DNA of 64,000 nt from Limnomonas spitsbergensis (GCA_037349105.1 JAYJMM010000110.1:434001-498000), one strand, 5' to 3'; shown: positions 23,301-32,135, numbered from the stretch's first letter. Notes: generated from the letters alone by a model not told the origin. Numbers and translations are program-made.

Positions 23301-26300
23301 CCCCCTCGATCTAGATCCTGACAAGATGGATCTGTACCCCCCTTACCCCTGATCTAGATCCTGCCAATATGGATATGTACCCCCCCCCCCCCTTCATCTA
23401 GATCCTGCCAAAATGGATATGTACCCCCCCCCCCTGATCTAGATCCTGCCAAGATGGATCTGTACCACCCCCTCCCCCTGATCTAGATCCTGCCAAGATG
23501 GATCTGACCCCCCCCGATCTGGATCCTGCCAAGATGGATCTGTACCCCCCTCTGATTTAGATCCTGCAAAGATGGACTCTTCCTACTGGCGCTACAATAT
23601 CAACCACATTGGCGTGCACGATGTGGGTGCTCAGCTGGACCACATTCACAACACAAAGTGCGCCGAGCTGGGGGTCTTGGACGTCGGCACAGGACAGGTG
23701 TGAACATAGTGTGGGATGTTATGTGTGATCAGGAGGTAAGTATGACCAGCTGGATCACATTCACAACACAAAGTGCGCCGACCTGGGGATCTTGAACGTC
23801 TGCACGGGACAGGTGTGAACACAGTGTGATCATGGTGTGACAATGGTGTGACCATGGTGTGATCAAGGGGTTTCCCTTGACCTCTGAATCCTCTCTCTGT
23901 GCGTGCGCTGTTTGCAACATGGCCAGGATATTTTTGAAGATCCCTTCGCAAGAGTCTCCGTGCAGGCGGGTGGGAACGCCCCCGGGAGGAAGGCCAGCAG
24001 TGGCAGTGCTGCCAAGAGCACCAGTAGCAGCAGCAGCAGCAGCAGCAGCAGCCGGACGCTCCGCCCAGCACGTTGGGCCGTGTCTGGTTTGATCGGGCCT
24101 TTCGTCGACGACGGCGGCGATGATGGTGACACGGCGGCGCTAGCGTCAAGTGGGCCTGCCACTGGTGACACGGGGGCGGAAGAGGAGGACGAGCGGCTAA
24201 GCCGCCGCCGCCGCCGCTTGGAGGAGCTCCGGGATGGAAAGGGTGACGACGCCGCAGCGGCGGTGCCCGCAGCGCCGCTGCTGCGCATGCGGACATCGAG
24301 CAGCGAGTGCAGCCTGGCTTCTGCCGAGGAAGCGGCAGCAACCAGGCAACAGCAGAAGGGGCAGGAGCAGGAGCACGGGCTTCTGCAGAAATCCCCCATG
24401 CGGTGGCCGTGGCCTCTTTTCCGTGGTCCTGTAGAGAGCCCCACTGCCCGGCGCGGCCGAGTAGGGGAGCGGGAGAATGTCAGGGCTTCGGAGCAGACCG
24501 GGGCAGCATCAGCAGCGGCAGGCACGGGCGCGGCCGACGGCGGCAGCGGCAGCGGCGTCGTGATGAACTTCTCCTTGTTGCGGGCCGCGGGCAGCATATG
24601 CACTGGGACTGCGACGCTGATGCTGCGGGGGGCGGGCATGAGCGCCTCGCCTCCGCCGTCCTCCGCCTCCTCGCTGACGCCCAGTGGGAAGGCTTACGGT
24701 GTCGGCGCGGCGGGTAGCATTGGTAGTGGCATGGGCACTTCAGCCGACGGGCGCGGAACGCCCGGAGCCAAGGCTGCAGGCGGCAGCGGGCCAGCAGGCA
24801 GGGCCGCGGCGGCGGCGGCGGTGGCGGGCTCCAGCAGCACTTCCTCCTCCTCCGCCGAGGGGTCCCCGGCAGAAGCAAGGAAGACCTGGACGGGCGCCAC
24901 AGAGGCTACCGCCGCAGGTACTCATCGGAAGGGGGTCCAGCCGTTGCGGACGTCCGACCATGCACACTCCACCAAGCCGCCCGGGGTAATAGGAGCGGGG
25001 ACTGGAGCGGAAGCGGGGTCGGCAGCCAGCCCGTCTTGCAGAGCCAAGATTAGCACAGCTCCCAGCACTCCGGATGCATCTGCCAAGGGCAAGAAGCCCA
25101 GCCGCAGCTCTGAAGCTGCTGCAGCCGCGCACGCCAAGAAGCAACAGCCATCCTCTCCCTCGCCTCCGCCGTCGGCGTCGTTGGCGTTTAAGCCCCGGCA
25201 CAGCATCGAGGCTGCCTCGTCTGCGGCACGAGTACAGCAGAAGCAGAAGCTGTCGTCGCCGTCGTCGTCTTTCAAGCGCTCGGCAAGCCATTCCGAGCTG
25301 CAGCGGCCGCAGGGCGCCGCGGCCGCATTGGTCAGCGGGCGGTGTAGCGGGGAGGAGCCTTACCGCCTGCGCGCCGTCGGCCACAGCCTGGGGGGGGCTA
25401 ACCTGCTGATCCACTGCTTGACGAGGAGGAGCAGGGGCGAGCAGTGCCACGTGCGGCGCATGGTGTTGTTCACGCCGGCCGGCTTTCATGTGGCCATGCC
25501 ACCGGTGAGGGAGGGGGAGGGGGGAGATGCAGGAGTAAGACAGGGAGGGGGAGGGGGAGGGATGTACAGGGACTGAGACAGGGTGAAGGGGAGGGATGCC
25601 ATGAGAGGGGGGGCAGGGAGGGAGAGGGGGAGCAGGTTGGTGTGGGGGGGCAGGGAGATGTGATGAGAGGGGCAGGCAGGGAGGGAGGGGGTGGAGCAGG
25701 TAGGTGGGGGGGGGGGGGGGGGGGGGGCAGGGAAATGTGATGAGAGGGGCAGGCAGGGAGGAGGGGGGGGAGCAGGTAGGTGGGGGAGGTGGGGGGGGGG
25801 GGGGCAGGGAGATGTGATGAGAGGGGCAGGCAGGGAGGGAGGGGGTGGAGCAGGTAGGGGGGGGGGGGGGGCAGGGAGATGTGATGAGAGGGGCAGGCAG
25901 GGAGGAGGGGGTGGAGCAGGTTGGTGGGGGAGGGGGGGGGGGGGCAGGGAGATGTGATGAGAGGGGCAGGCAGGGAGGAGGGGGTGGAGCAGGTTGGTGG
26001 GGGAGGGGGGGGGGGGCAGGGAGAGGGAAGGGTGTGCGATGGGAGGGGGAGGCAGGGGGGGGGAGCAGGTGGGGGGGGTGGGGGGGGCAGGGAGATGTGA
26101 TAAGAGGGGCAGGCAGGGAGGAGGGGGGATGGGGGGCAGGGAGACAGAAGGGTGTGCGATGGGAGGGGGAGGCAGGGAGGGGGAGGGGGAGGCAAGGGGG
26201 GATGCGATGGGTGGTAGATCGCGAACTGGTGAGAGGGAGGGTAGGGAAAGCCGTCTGTCGGAGTGAACCTGCTGATTGATGGCTTGGAGTGGAGGAGTCG

Positions 26301-29300
26301 TCGTGCGCCGTGTCACTTGCACAGGATGGTGCTGTTCACGCCATCCTGCAGGGTTTTATGTAACCATGCTATTGAGAGGATGGCTTACCGGTCATGCGCG
26401 TCATGCAACTTTCCAGCGACGCTTGTGACCCCGCCCCGTCACCCCGTTCCCTGTCCTCTCAGGTGGCGATGCCTGTGTACTGGCTGTTGCCTCCCTTTGT
26501 GCGTGCAATGTCCGCAATGTGGCCGCGCTTTGCAATGGGCGCTATATGACTTTCCGGCGACGCATGTAATCCTGCCTTGTTCCCTGTCCTCTCAGGTGGC
26601 GATGCCCGTGTACTGGCTGCTGCCCCCCTTTGTGCGTGTGATGCGTGCAATGTGGCCGCGCTTTGCAATGCCCTGCTTCATCCCGACGCGCCTGGTGAGG
26701 AATGTCGTGTTCAAGCTGCTGCGGGATGTCTCGTCGATTCCTGCGGCGCTGGAGCTGTTACGGATATGTGTCAAGGTAGGGTTCAGGGTTGAGCTGCTGT
26801 AGATCTGTGTCAAGGTAGGGTTCAGGGTTGAGCTGCTGTAGATATGTGTCAAGGTAGGGTTCAGGGTTGAGCTGCTGTAGATCTGTGTCAATGTAGGGTT
26901 GAGGGTTGAGCTGCTGTAAATCTGTGTCAAGGTAGGGTTCAGGGTTGAGCTGCTGTAGATCTGTGTCAAGGTAGGGTTCAGGGTTGAGCTGCTGTAGCTC
27001 TGTGTCAAGGTAGGGTTCAGGGTTGAGCTGGTACGGATATGCAACAAGGTTGATTTTCAGGGTTCAGCTGGTGCTGCTGCGCATGTGTACCTAGGTACTT
27101 TTAAGGGATCAGCTATTTCAGCTGGAGTTTCTGCGGATATGTGCAAAGGCAGTGTCAAGGCTTAGCTGGAGCTGCTGCTGATATGTGTCAAGATGAGGAT
27201 GAGGAAGGTCGGTGAGCGCGCCATGGTGGTGTGAACATGTGCGGAGCTTGTGCGGGGTAACAGGGTTGAGTTGCAATGCCACAGTTCATCCCAACGCGCC
27301 TGGTGAGGGTGGGTGTTAAAAGCTGCAGCGGCCCGTGGGAGCGGGCGCTGCAGGTGCACCACTCCAGCCCTGCTCCCCACACTAGAAACCCACTCCTCCA
27401 GAATGACGGGTTTTGGTGTTCCTCCACCCTAAACTCTGAACCCTGCCCTTTCCCTCTTTGCGCATCTGGCCCTGAATAACCACGCCAGCCAGTGCGAGCA
27501 GGTGGTGCAGATGCCCCACTACAGCACTCTACTTTGAACCCTAAACTCTGGACCCTGAACCCTGGACCTTTCCCTCTCTGTGCAGCTGGCACTTCGTAAC
27601 GATGCCAGCCCTTGTGAGGGCTGCAGGCGCCCCACTAGAGCCCTCTGCCCTGAACCGTCAACCCTCAACCCTGAAGTTCAAACACTCAACCCTGAGCCCT
27701 GAGCCCTGAGCCACTTTGTGCAGCTGGCCCTGAACAACGATGCCAGCCCTTGTGAGCGAGCGCTGCAGGTGCCCCACTTGAGCCTTACCCTTGAACCCTG
27801 GTCCTTGCACCCTTGACCCTCAACCTTGAAGTTTGAACCCTGAACCTTGAACCCTGAACCTCTTTGCGCAGCTGGCCCTGAACAACGATGCCAGCCAGTG
27901 GGAGTGGGCGCTGCAGGGGGCCCACTAGAGTCCCCTACCCTGAACCCTGGTCCCTGGTCCCTAAACTTTGAACCTGGAACCCTTGAGGTTGAGCCCTGAA
28001 TACTCAAGTCCGAACCCGGAACTCGGAACCGTGAACCTCTTTGTGCAGCTGGCCCTGAACAACGACGCCAGCCAGTGGGAGCAGGTGCTGCAGATGCCCC
28101 ACTAGAGCCCTCTACCCTCTACCCTGAACCCTCAACCCTGAAGTTCAAACCCTGAACCCTCAACCCTGAACTTGTTTGCACAGCTGGCGCTGAACAACGA
28201 CGCTAGCCAGTGGGAGCGGGCGCTGCAGATGCCCCACTACAACGCCCAGGACATGCCGTCGCTCTCCATCTACCAAGGTGAGCTATCGCACGCAGCTCTT
28301 GCTCATGCCGCCCCGTCACACCAGCATGGACCCGTGTCGACTTATCCGTGTGTCGGTCGTCAGACCACCTTTGGGTGGCCTCTGGGTGTCCATCTACCTA
28401 GGTGAGATATCGCACACAGCTCTTGCGTGTGCCGTCCCGTCGCCCTTTCTCGACTGAAATTGACCCTTGTTGACTGTGATGTGCGTCAGTCTTCTTTGAG
28501 TTTCTGGGCTGCTGCCACTGGCTGCCGCCACTGGGCGGATGGGGGACAAACCTTGAACGGTCTGCAGCCTGTGGTATGCGCTCCAAGGCTTGATGCGCCT
28601 GGTCCCACCTGGTCTGCACAGCCATACGCTGGTTTGTATCTGGTCGCAGCTGGCTGTAGCTGACTGTAGCTGATTGTAGCTGAAGCGCGTTGAATAGTGC
28701 AGTGGCCTGTGATGCTCTGCCCCCACTCTTATCGACCACTTTACCAGCGCCCAAGTCGGCCGCAAGATGCTTCCGCGAGGTGCACTCATTCCTGAAACGT
28801 TTGCTTACCGAGCTCTGCTGCAATAAGAACACACGATTTTTAGATGCGTGAATTAGAGACCAAAGACGTACAATTGCGTGTCCTGTGCATTCTATAATAG
28901 CTGGAGGGCATGAAGACGGGGATCCTCCTCCCATGTTTGTCCTTCACCCCGGAATCGCCTCCCCGCTCTGCTGCGCCTCGCTCCTGCTGTTTACATCCAT
29001 GCTGCTACTCCTCGCCCCTGCTCCTACTCCTTAATTGATACAACTGCTTCTGCCGCAAATACTGTTGCTCTTGATCCTGCTGCTGTCGCTGTCGTTGCTG
29101 TCTCATCATTGCTGCTCCTGCTCCTGATGCTGATGCTGTCGACGCACTTACTGTTGCTGCTGATGCTACTGCTGCTGACGCACTAAGCATGGCTGCCGAT
29201 GCTGCTTGTACCCGCAGTACTGCACATGGTCCAGTTTGCCCAGTCTGGCCGCTTCCAGCTCTTTGACTACGGGAGCCGCGCCGCCAACCTCGCAGCCTAT

Positions 29301-30189
29301 GGCAGCGACCGCCCGCCGGACATGGCCGCGCAATACCGACGGCTCGTGGGCATCCCGGTGGATCTGGTGGCGGGGCTGCGAGACGGCATTATACCTCCAC
29401 AGAACATCCGGATGCACTACAAACGCATGAAGGAGGCAGGGCTAGAGGTGAGCGATGCAGATTCGAATTTGAATTGTGGTTTGGAAGATGGAAGATGACG
29501 GCATTATGCCTCCAGAGAACATCCGGATGCACTACAAACGCATGAAGGAGGCGGGGCTTGACCGTTTGAGGTGAGCAATGCAGATTTGAATTTGAATTGC
29601 GTTTTGGATGATGGAAGATGACGGCATCGTACCTCTGGAGAACATCCGAATGCACTGGGCCGGCTGTTCTGTTTTCTGCATTTTTATTAAACGAGCTTCT
29701 GAAGCGGACCCTCCTGAGGACCAATGCTGTAATAAGCCCCGACCTCTTAATCCTGCCCCTCTGAATCTCAACCTTCTTACCGTACATTTGAGTAGCCTTC
29801 GCCTCGGAAAGGAAACTGTAATTGTGGGGATTTTCAATTGTTTCCCAGGTCCCGCATGGCAAATCTTTTTGTTTCTTAGCCCACGCAGTCACGCACAGCC
29901 CGATTCCGACTGATTCCGACCCATTGTAACCAATTCCACCCAGTGCCAGTATTGCGCACCCCGGATTTTAATAATTTGATAGTCGGACCGGCCTATCGCG
30001 CACCTCTCGGAAACAATATTTTTGTGTAGGCAATCTCAACCTCCATGACTTTGACTCCCTAAAACCCTACCCCCTACCTCTCCCCTCCTTCAGGTCAGCT
30101 ATAAGGAGTTCGATTTCGGCCACCTGGACTTCACTTTTGCCGTGAAGGAGGACCTCAAGATGTACCTCATGAAACTTTTAAGTAAGTGA
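17393..30189 (+). CDS. Alpha/beta-hydrolase (acid-lipase-type) triacylglycerol lipase, 11 exons
   Basis: Model exons: 17393-17789, 18974-19400, 19713-20289, 21559-21676, 22753-22845, 23561-23697, 23927-25504, 26596-26775, 28184-28277, 29218-29447, 30094-30189. They sum to 3,927 nt (1308 aa plus stop), all with GT donors and AG acceptors in matching phase. The N-terminus has a hydrophobic stretch (MFLIYANTVGLFHAFVV), suggesting membrane anchoring, then about 330 low-complexity residues. The lipase domain starts near residue 455 (DVVRLSGYPLEQHTV, TTEDGYILLIERIP, FFMHGVLDTSMTW, GFDVWMGNTRSNAPR, YWRYNINHIGVHDVGAQLDH). The nucleophile elbow GHSLGG puts Ser at about 1070. The likely acid is Asp about 1256 in GLRDGIIPP, and the likely His about 1287 in FDFGHLDFTFAV. 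Exon 7 inserts roughly 475 Ser/Ala/Gly-rich residues, with a CAG-type run at 24018-24055, just before the elbow. It probably hydrolyses acylglycerols or steryl esters. Exons 1-2 are less certain than exons 3-11. Confidence 0.85.
17790..18973 (+). other. Lipase intron 1
   Basis: Donor GGAG|GTGAGC, acceptor CTGTTTCAG. No coding homology seen. Positions about 18,765-18,925 contain three loose copies of a block with CTGCAGTCATGATTGTCGTGA, a weak tandem repeat close to the acceptor. Confidence 0.5.
20515..20707. mobile_element. MITE-like element 1 (TA-flanked, inverted ends)
   Basis: A 193-bp AT-rich segment in lipase intron 3. The left end is CTGTAGATTTGCTTTGCCTT, the right end GGAAGGCAAATCAAATCTAC followed by GG. 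The ends are inverted repeats of about 25 bp, and TA dinucleotides sit on both sides (20513-20514 and 20708-20709). No ORF. The TA duplication points to Tc1/mariner-type mobilisation. Confidence 0.75.
20833..21022. mobile_element. MITE-like element 2 (TA-flanked, inverted ends)
   Basis: A second member of the same family, 190 bp, same orientation, 126 bp after element 1. The left end is CCGTAGATTTGCTTTGCCTT, the right end GTAAGGCAAATCGAATCTAT then GG. TA flanks at 20831-20832 and 21023-21024. The inner parts of the two elements are diverged, sharing TTAAC[G/A]TTGTT and GAGGGATC blocks. Confidence 0.75.
21120..21558 (+). repeat. Acceptor-side exon-edge array before lipase exon 4
   Basis: Five tandem units of 78-84 bp precede the true exon 4. 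Each repeats GTCCCTTCA[A/G]G followed by a decayed copy of the exon start (GTGACTACAGAGGACGGCTA becomes, for example, TAACAATGAAGGACGGCGAC). The linker contains CCCTAAACCCTAAA heptamers, the plant-type telomere sequence, and a TCCACGTGTGCACTGCGCCC block. The true acceptor is CCCTTAAG at 21558. Confidence 0.85.
21677..22400 (+). repeat. Donor-side exon-edge array after lipase exon 4
   Basis: Four further copies of the exon 4 end follow the real one, near 21830-21910, 22003-22075, 22150-22220 and 22325-22380. Each keeps GACCTGGG[T/C]CAG and most keep the donor context GGAG|GTGGG. The upstream portion (AAGGATGTGG, TTCATGCACGGCGTG) decays from copy to copy. Linkers share TGACTGGCCATTGAGGGGG and long G-runs. 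Confidence 0.85.
22425..22545 (+). repeat. Dispersed repeat family, reference copy
   Basis: Order of blocks: CAGCTACAATTCAGCTAC, CCAGCCAGTGGCCGTGGG, CTGGTGCAGCAAGCCCTGCT, GCTTGGCCCGTGGCCCGTAG, then TTTGGTCCCTATCGGC. The same order recurs in both orientations across the window. No ORF, no obvious terminal inverted repeat and no RNA polymerase III box that I can call with confidence. Confidence 0.7.
22846..22990 (+). repeat. Donor-side duplicate after lipase exon 5
   Basis: The exon 5 end and donor (CACAAGG|GTAGGTGTGAACAG) are repeated once as TACAAGG|GTGGGTGTGAACAG about 77-80 bp downstream, followed by paired GATGCCGGCTGGGGC blocks. Two copies in total, counting the real one. Confidence 0.75.
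23100..23560 (+). repeat. Acceptor-side exon-edge array before lipase exon 6
   Basis: About twelve units precede the true exon 6. Each carries [T/C]TAG|ATCCTGCCAAGATGGAT, a copy of the real acceptor and first exon bases (TTTAG|ATCCTGCAAAGATGG). Units nearest the exon are about 40 bp long with C-runs. Distal ones are about 27 bp and more diverged, so the array grades from young (exon-proximal) to old. Confidence 0.92.
23698..23830 (+). repeat. Donor-side duplicate after lipase exon 6
   Basis: The last third of exon 6 (CAGCTGGA[C/T]CACATTCACA through the end GGACAG|GTGTGAAC) is repeated once at about 23,746-23,820 with the same donor. The repeat reads LDHIHNTKCADLG, against LDHIHNTKCAELG in the exon. 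Confidence 0.85.
25505..26235 (+). repeat. G-rich minisatellite in lipase intron 7
   Basis: Starts at the donor (CCG|GTGAGGGAGG) and continues as about nine units of 68-79 bp built from GATGTGATGAGAGGGGCAGG, CAGGGAGGG and long G-runs (up to about 20 G). It is strongly purine-biased and G-quadruplex-prone on the transcript strand. The long ORFs on either strand are compositional artefacts. Confidence 0.9.
26255..26385 (+). repeat. Decayed copy of lipase exon 7 end
   Basis: GTGAACCTGCTGATTGATGG, CGCCGTGTCACTTGCACAGG and ATGGTGCTGTTCACGCCATC match the end of exon 7 (NLLIHCLTRRSR and RMVLFTPAGFHVAM). Frameshifts make it non-coding. It lies at the far side of the G-rich minisatellite. Confidence 0.8.
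26400..26545 (+). repeat. Acceptor-side duplicate before lipase exon 8
   Basis: The acceptor region and first about 80 bp of exon 8 occur twice, about 134 bp apart. The first copy has CCTCTCAG|GTGGCGATGCCTGT and reads VAMPVYWLLPPFVRAM, then leaves the exon sequence after TTTGCAATGG. The second, at 26596, continues as the real exon. Confidence 0.88.
26776..27195 (+). repeat. Donor-side exon-edge array after lipase exon 8 (39-bp unit)
   Basis: The exon 8 end and donor (CGGATATGTGTCAAG|GTAGGG) are followed by six near-identical 39-bp units with TGTGTCAAG|GTAGGGTTCAG and GGTTGAGCTGCTGTAGAT, then about three decayed ones to 27,195. Most units contain an in-frame TAG in CTGCTGTAG, so exon extension into the array would terminate translation. 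Confidence 0.92.
27270..28170 (+). repeat. Acceptor-side exon-edge array before lipase exon 9
   Basis: Five copies of the exon 9 start (near 27,467, 27,584, 27,720, 27,868 and 28,045), plus a fragment near 27,325, precede the real exon at 28184. Most keep TTTG[T/C]GCAG|CTGGCCCTGAA and GCCAGCCAGTGGGAG. Homology ends after CCCCACTA: the exon Tyr codon TAC reads TAG in three copies. Linkers are rich in CCCTGAA and CCCTCAA, telomere-like variants. The 27,285 segment also has a fragment of exon 8 (TTCATCCCAACGCGCCTGGT). Confidence 0.9.
28530..28690 (-). repeat. Dispersed repeat copy in lipase intron 9
   Basis: Reverse-orientation member: GGTCTGCAGCCTGTGG and related blocks, then repeated TGTAGCTGA units at the end (28,650-28,690). 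More diverged than the reference copy. Confidence 0.45.
29448..29665 (+). repeat. Donor-side duplicates after lipase exon 10
   Basis: The exon 10 end (GACGGCATTATACCTCCACA through GGGCTAGAG|GTGAGC) is repeated at about 29,498 and, truncated, at about 29,620, with periods of 116 and 122 bp. The second copy has 8 extra bases before a shared GAG|GTGAGC. AATTTGAATTG linkers follow. Confidence 0.88.
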
Positions 30190-31660
30190 ATTGAAACTCC
30201 CAGGAATGAACAAGGGACCCGCACCCAGGAGGAGCAGCAGCAGCTGCTACACTCTGGACTGCCTTTGCGGAATCGGCGGCGGTGGCAGACACCACGAAAG
30301 GCCTCGTTTAGTGTTCGACAGGGAATACCCACTTGGCCCTGCTGAACGCTCGGCCACATGAGGCTGGTAGGGGATGAGCAAGCTCAATTCCAGCTACCAT
30401 GAAAGCCCTCATCAAGTGAATGCACCCAGAGGAAGCTGCCGACGCTGCTTATGCCACCGCCATGAGGAAGCATGGGGTGCAGTCAAGATGCTGCCGATGC
30501 TGCTGCTGCTGCATCATGGAGGAGTGGGGAGAGCTTGTGAGCAAATGATCACGAATGGATGAACCCTGATTTGAACGTACTGCTGGGGGGGGGGGGCATT
30601 TTGAGGCAGCCAGTAAGCTGCAGCCTGCCCCCCTGGATGGCAACGAAGATCTGGAGAAGATCTGGAGGCCTGAAGAATACAACAACGAAGATCTGGCATT
30701 ACTAATTAGGCCCCAACCCCAGGCCTGTGTCTGGATCCAGCCCAGCTTAATCCAAAACTTGTTTCTGGATCTAGGAGGGATAATCAAGGAAGGCAAGCCT
30801 ATGTCTGGAGGATCCGGTGTATATCTAGATCTGGCCTCTGGACTGTGAGGGCACGCGCAATGAGTCACGCTGGCACGTCTTCAGCGCAATCAGATCCATG
30901 TGTGACCATGTGTTGGATCTGTGTGGTACACAAAGTGCCATGCATCCATGCGACATTGATGCCATGCAACATATCAAGCCATAATTGCATCATGGCCTGG
31001 GGTCACAGATCTCAATAGCAACGAGGTTTTTTAAGTGTCATGAGGCAGCATGAGACCGTTTTTGTGGCCAATTTTGAAGTTGTAGATTTTTCTCTGGCGT
31101 TGGTCTCGTGCGCCTCATGGAGTGAAAATGTAATTTTGCAAAACTGTAGTATCGGATTGTGCAGCGTGTCGAGCCATAGGGGTGCACTGGGCTTGACTTA
31201 AGGCTGGCCCAAGCTTATAAGGGTACTGGTATCCTCAAGAACGTGGCAACGTCGTTACACCCTCTCTGGTGACACCTAACTGTCCAGGCAGGCGAGGAAG
31301 GGAGAGGATTCGGCGACAGGAAATAAGAAAAAGTTAAGGGTGGGGAAAAGGATAATGAGGAGAAAGGAAAGCAAGTTCACCTGCCAAACAACCAGGAAAG
31401 GGCAGGCAATTCGTATCCCCGCCCCTGAAGAGCCTAGCCTTCAAATAGGTAAAGAAAAGGCAGGGCATCCCACCCCTACCTACGGGCTTTCTTTTTTGAG
31501 AAGGGTTGCTGGGTGTGACAATTGTCACCTTTCATATCAAAAACTCTCGGGTCCAGGTTGAGCTGTGCAGAGAATAAATTACCAGGACGGTAGGGATGGT
31601 CTTGGGTTCAAACACAACATTGGGGGATTACTAGTGTTTGGGGATTCAATTTGAGGTGCT
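30190..31660. other. Lipase 3' flank and spacer to histone pair 1
   Basis: No gene recognised. GAAGATCTGG-rich sequence lies at 30,645-30,700 and a short G-run at 30,585-30,597. A donor-like AAGTAAGT overlaps the end of the lipase ORF (30180-30187), so an extra 3' exon cannot be excluded. Confidence 0.4.
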
Positions 31661-31670
31661 TTGATGTGTT

Positions 31671-31686
31671 GGTGTTGAAAAACACC
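31671..31686 (-). terminator. Histone 3' palindrome of H2A copy 1
   Basis: Reads GGTGTTTTTCAACACC on the gene strand, 39 bp after the stop codon. It is a six-base-pair stem with a four-base loop. Algal replication-dependent histone mRNAs end at such hairpins. Confidence 0.92.
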
Positions 31687-31724
31687 GGTTTTGTTGTCGT
31701 TTGTAAGGTCAGGGTTGTGGACAT

Positions 31725-32135
31725 TTAAACCTCGGCAGACTCCCCATCCTTCTTGCTCTTCTTCGGCAGCAGGACAGAGTGAATGTTGGGCAGGACACCA
31801 CCGGATGCGATAGTGACGGTGCCCAGCAGCTTGCTCAGCTCCTCATCGTTGCGGATGGCCAGCTGAATGTGGCGGGGGACGATGCGGTTCTTCTTGTTGT
31901 CACGGGCAGCGTTGCCAGCGAGCTCCAGCACCTCAGCAGCGATGTACTCGAGCACTGCAGCGAGGTAGACCGGGGCGCCGGCCCCAATGCGCTCGGCGTA
32001 TTTGCCCTTCTTCAGGTAGCGAGCGACACGGCCCACTGGGAACTGCAGGCCGGCCTTGGCGCTGCGCGACACGGCCTTCTTGCCTCCTGCAGCCTTGCCG
32101 CGACCACCACCAGCGGATGCTGTCTTTCCTGCCAT
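31725..32135 (-). CDS. H2A: Histone H2A, copy 1
   Basis: 136-residue intronless core histone that dimerises with H2B in the nucleosome. The start chosen is [15 protein letters not shown]; the ORF is open for 48 codons upstream, but that stretch is the promoter shared with H2B. Visible features are the [17 protein letters not shown] entry to the histone fold, the acidic-patch segment of [11 protein letters not shown], and [15 protein letters not shown] near the C-terminus. The tail ends KKDGESAEV with no SQ[E/D] motif, so it is canonical rather than H2A.X. The predicted protein is identical to the second copy (50558-50968). It is transcribed divergently from H2B; a TATTTAAA box (32208-32215, complement) lies about 75 bp upstream. 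Confidence 0.98.
   Translation of the reverse strand: MAGKTASAGGGRGKAAGGKKAVSRSAKAGLQFPVGRVARYLKKGKYAERIGAGAPVYLAAVLEYIAAEVLELAGNAARDNKKNRIVPRHIQLAIRNDEELSKLLGTVTIASGGVLPNIHSVLLPKKSKKDGESAEV

Noticed and set aside
25444..26322. Long Gly/Arg-rich and Pro-rich ORFs over the lipase intron 7 region
   Set aside because: They arise from the G-rich minisatellite; the lipase exon model ends at a good donor and resumes in phase after it.
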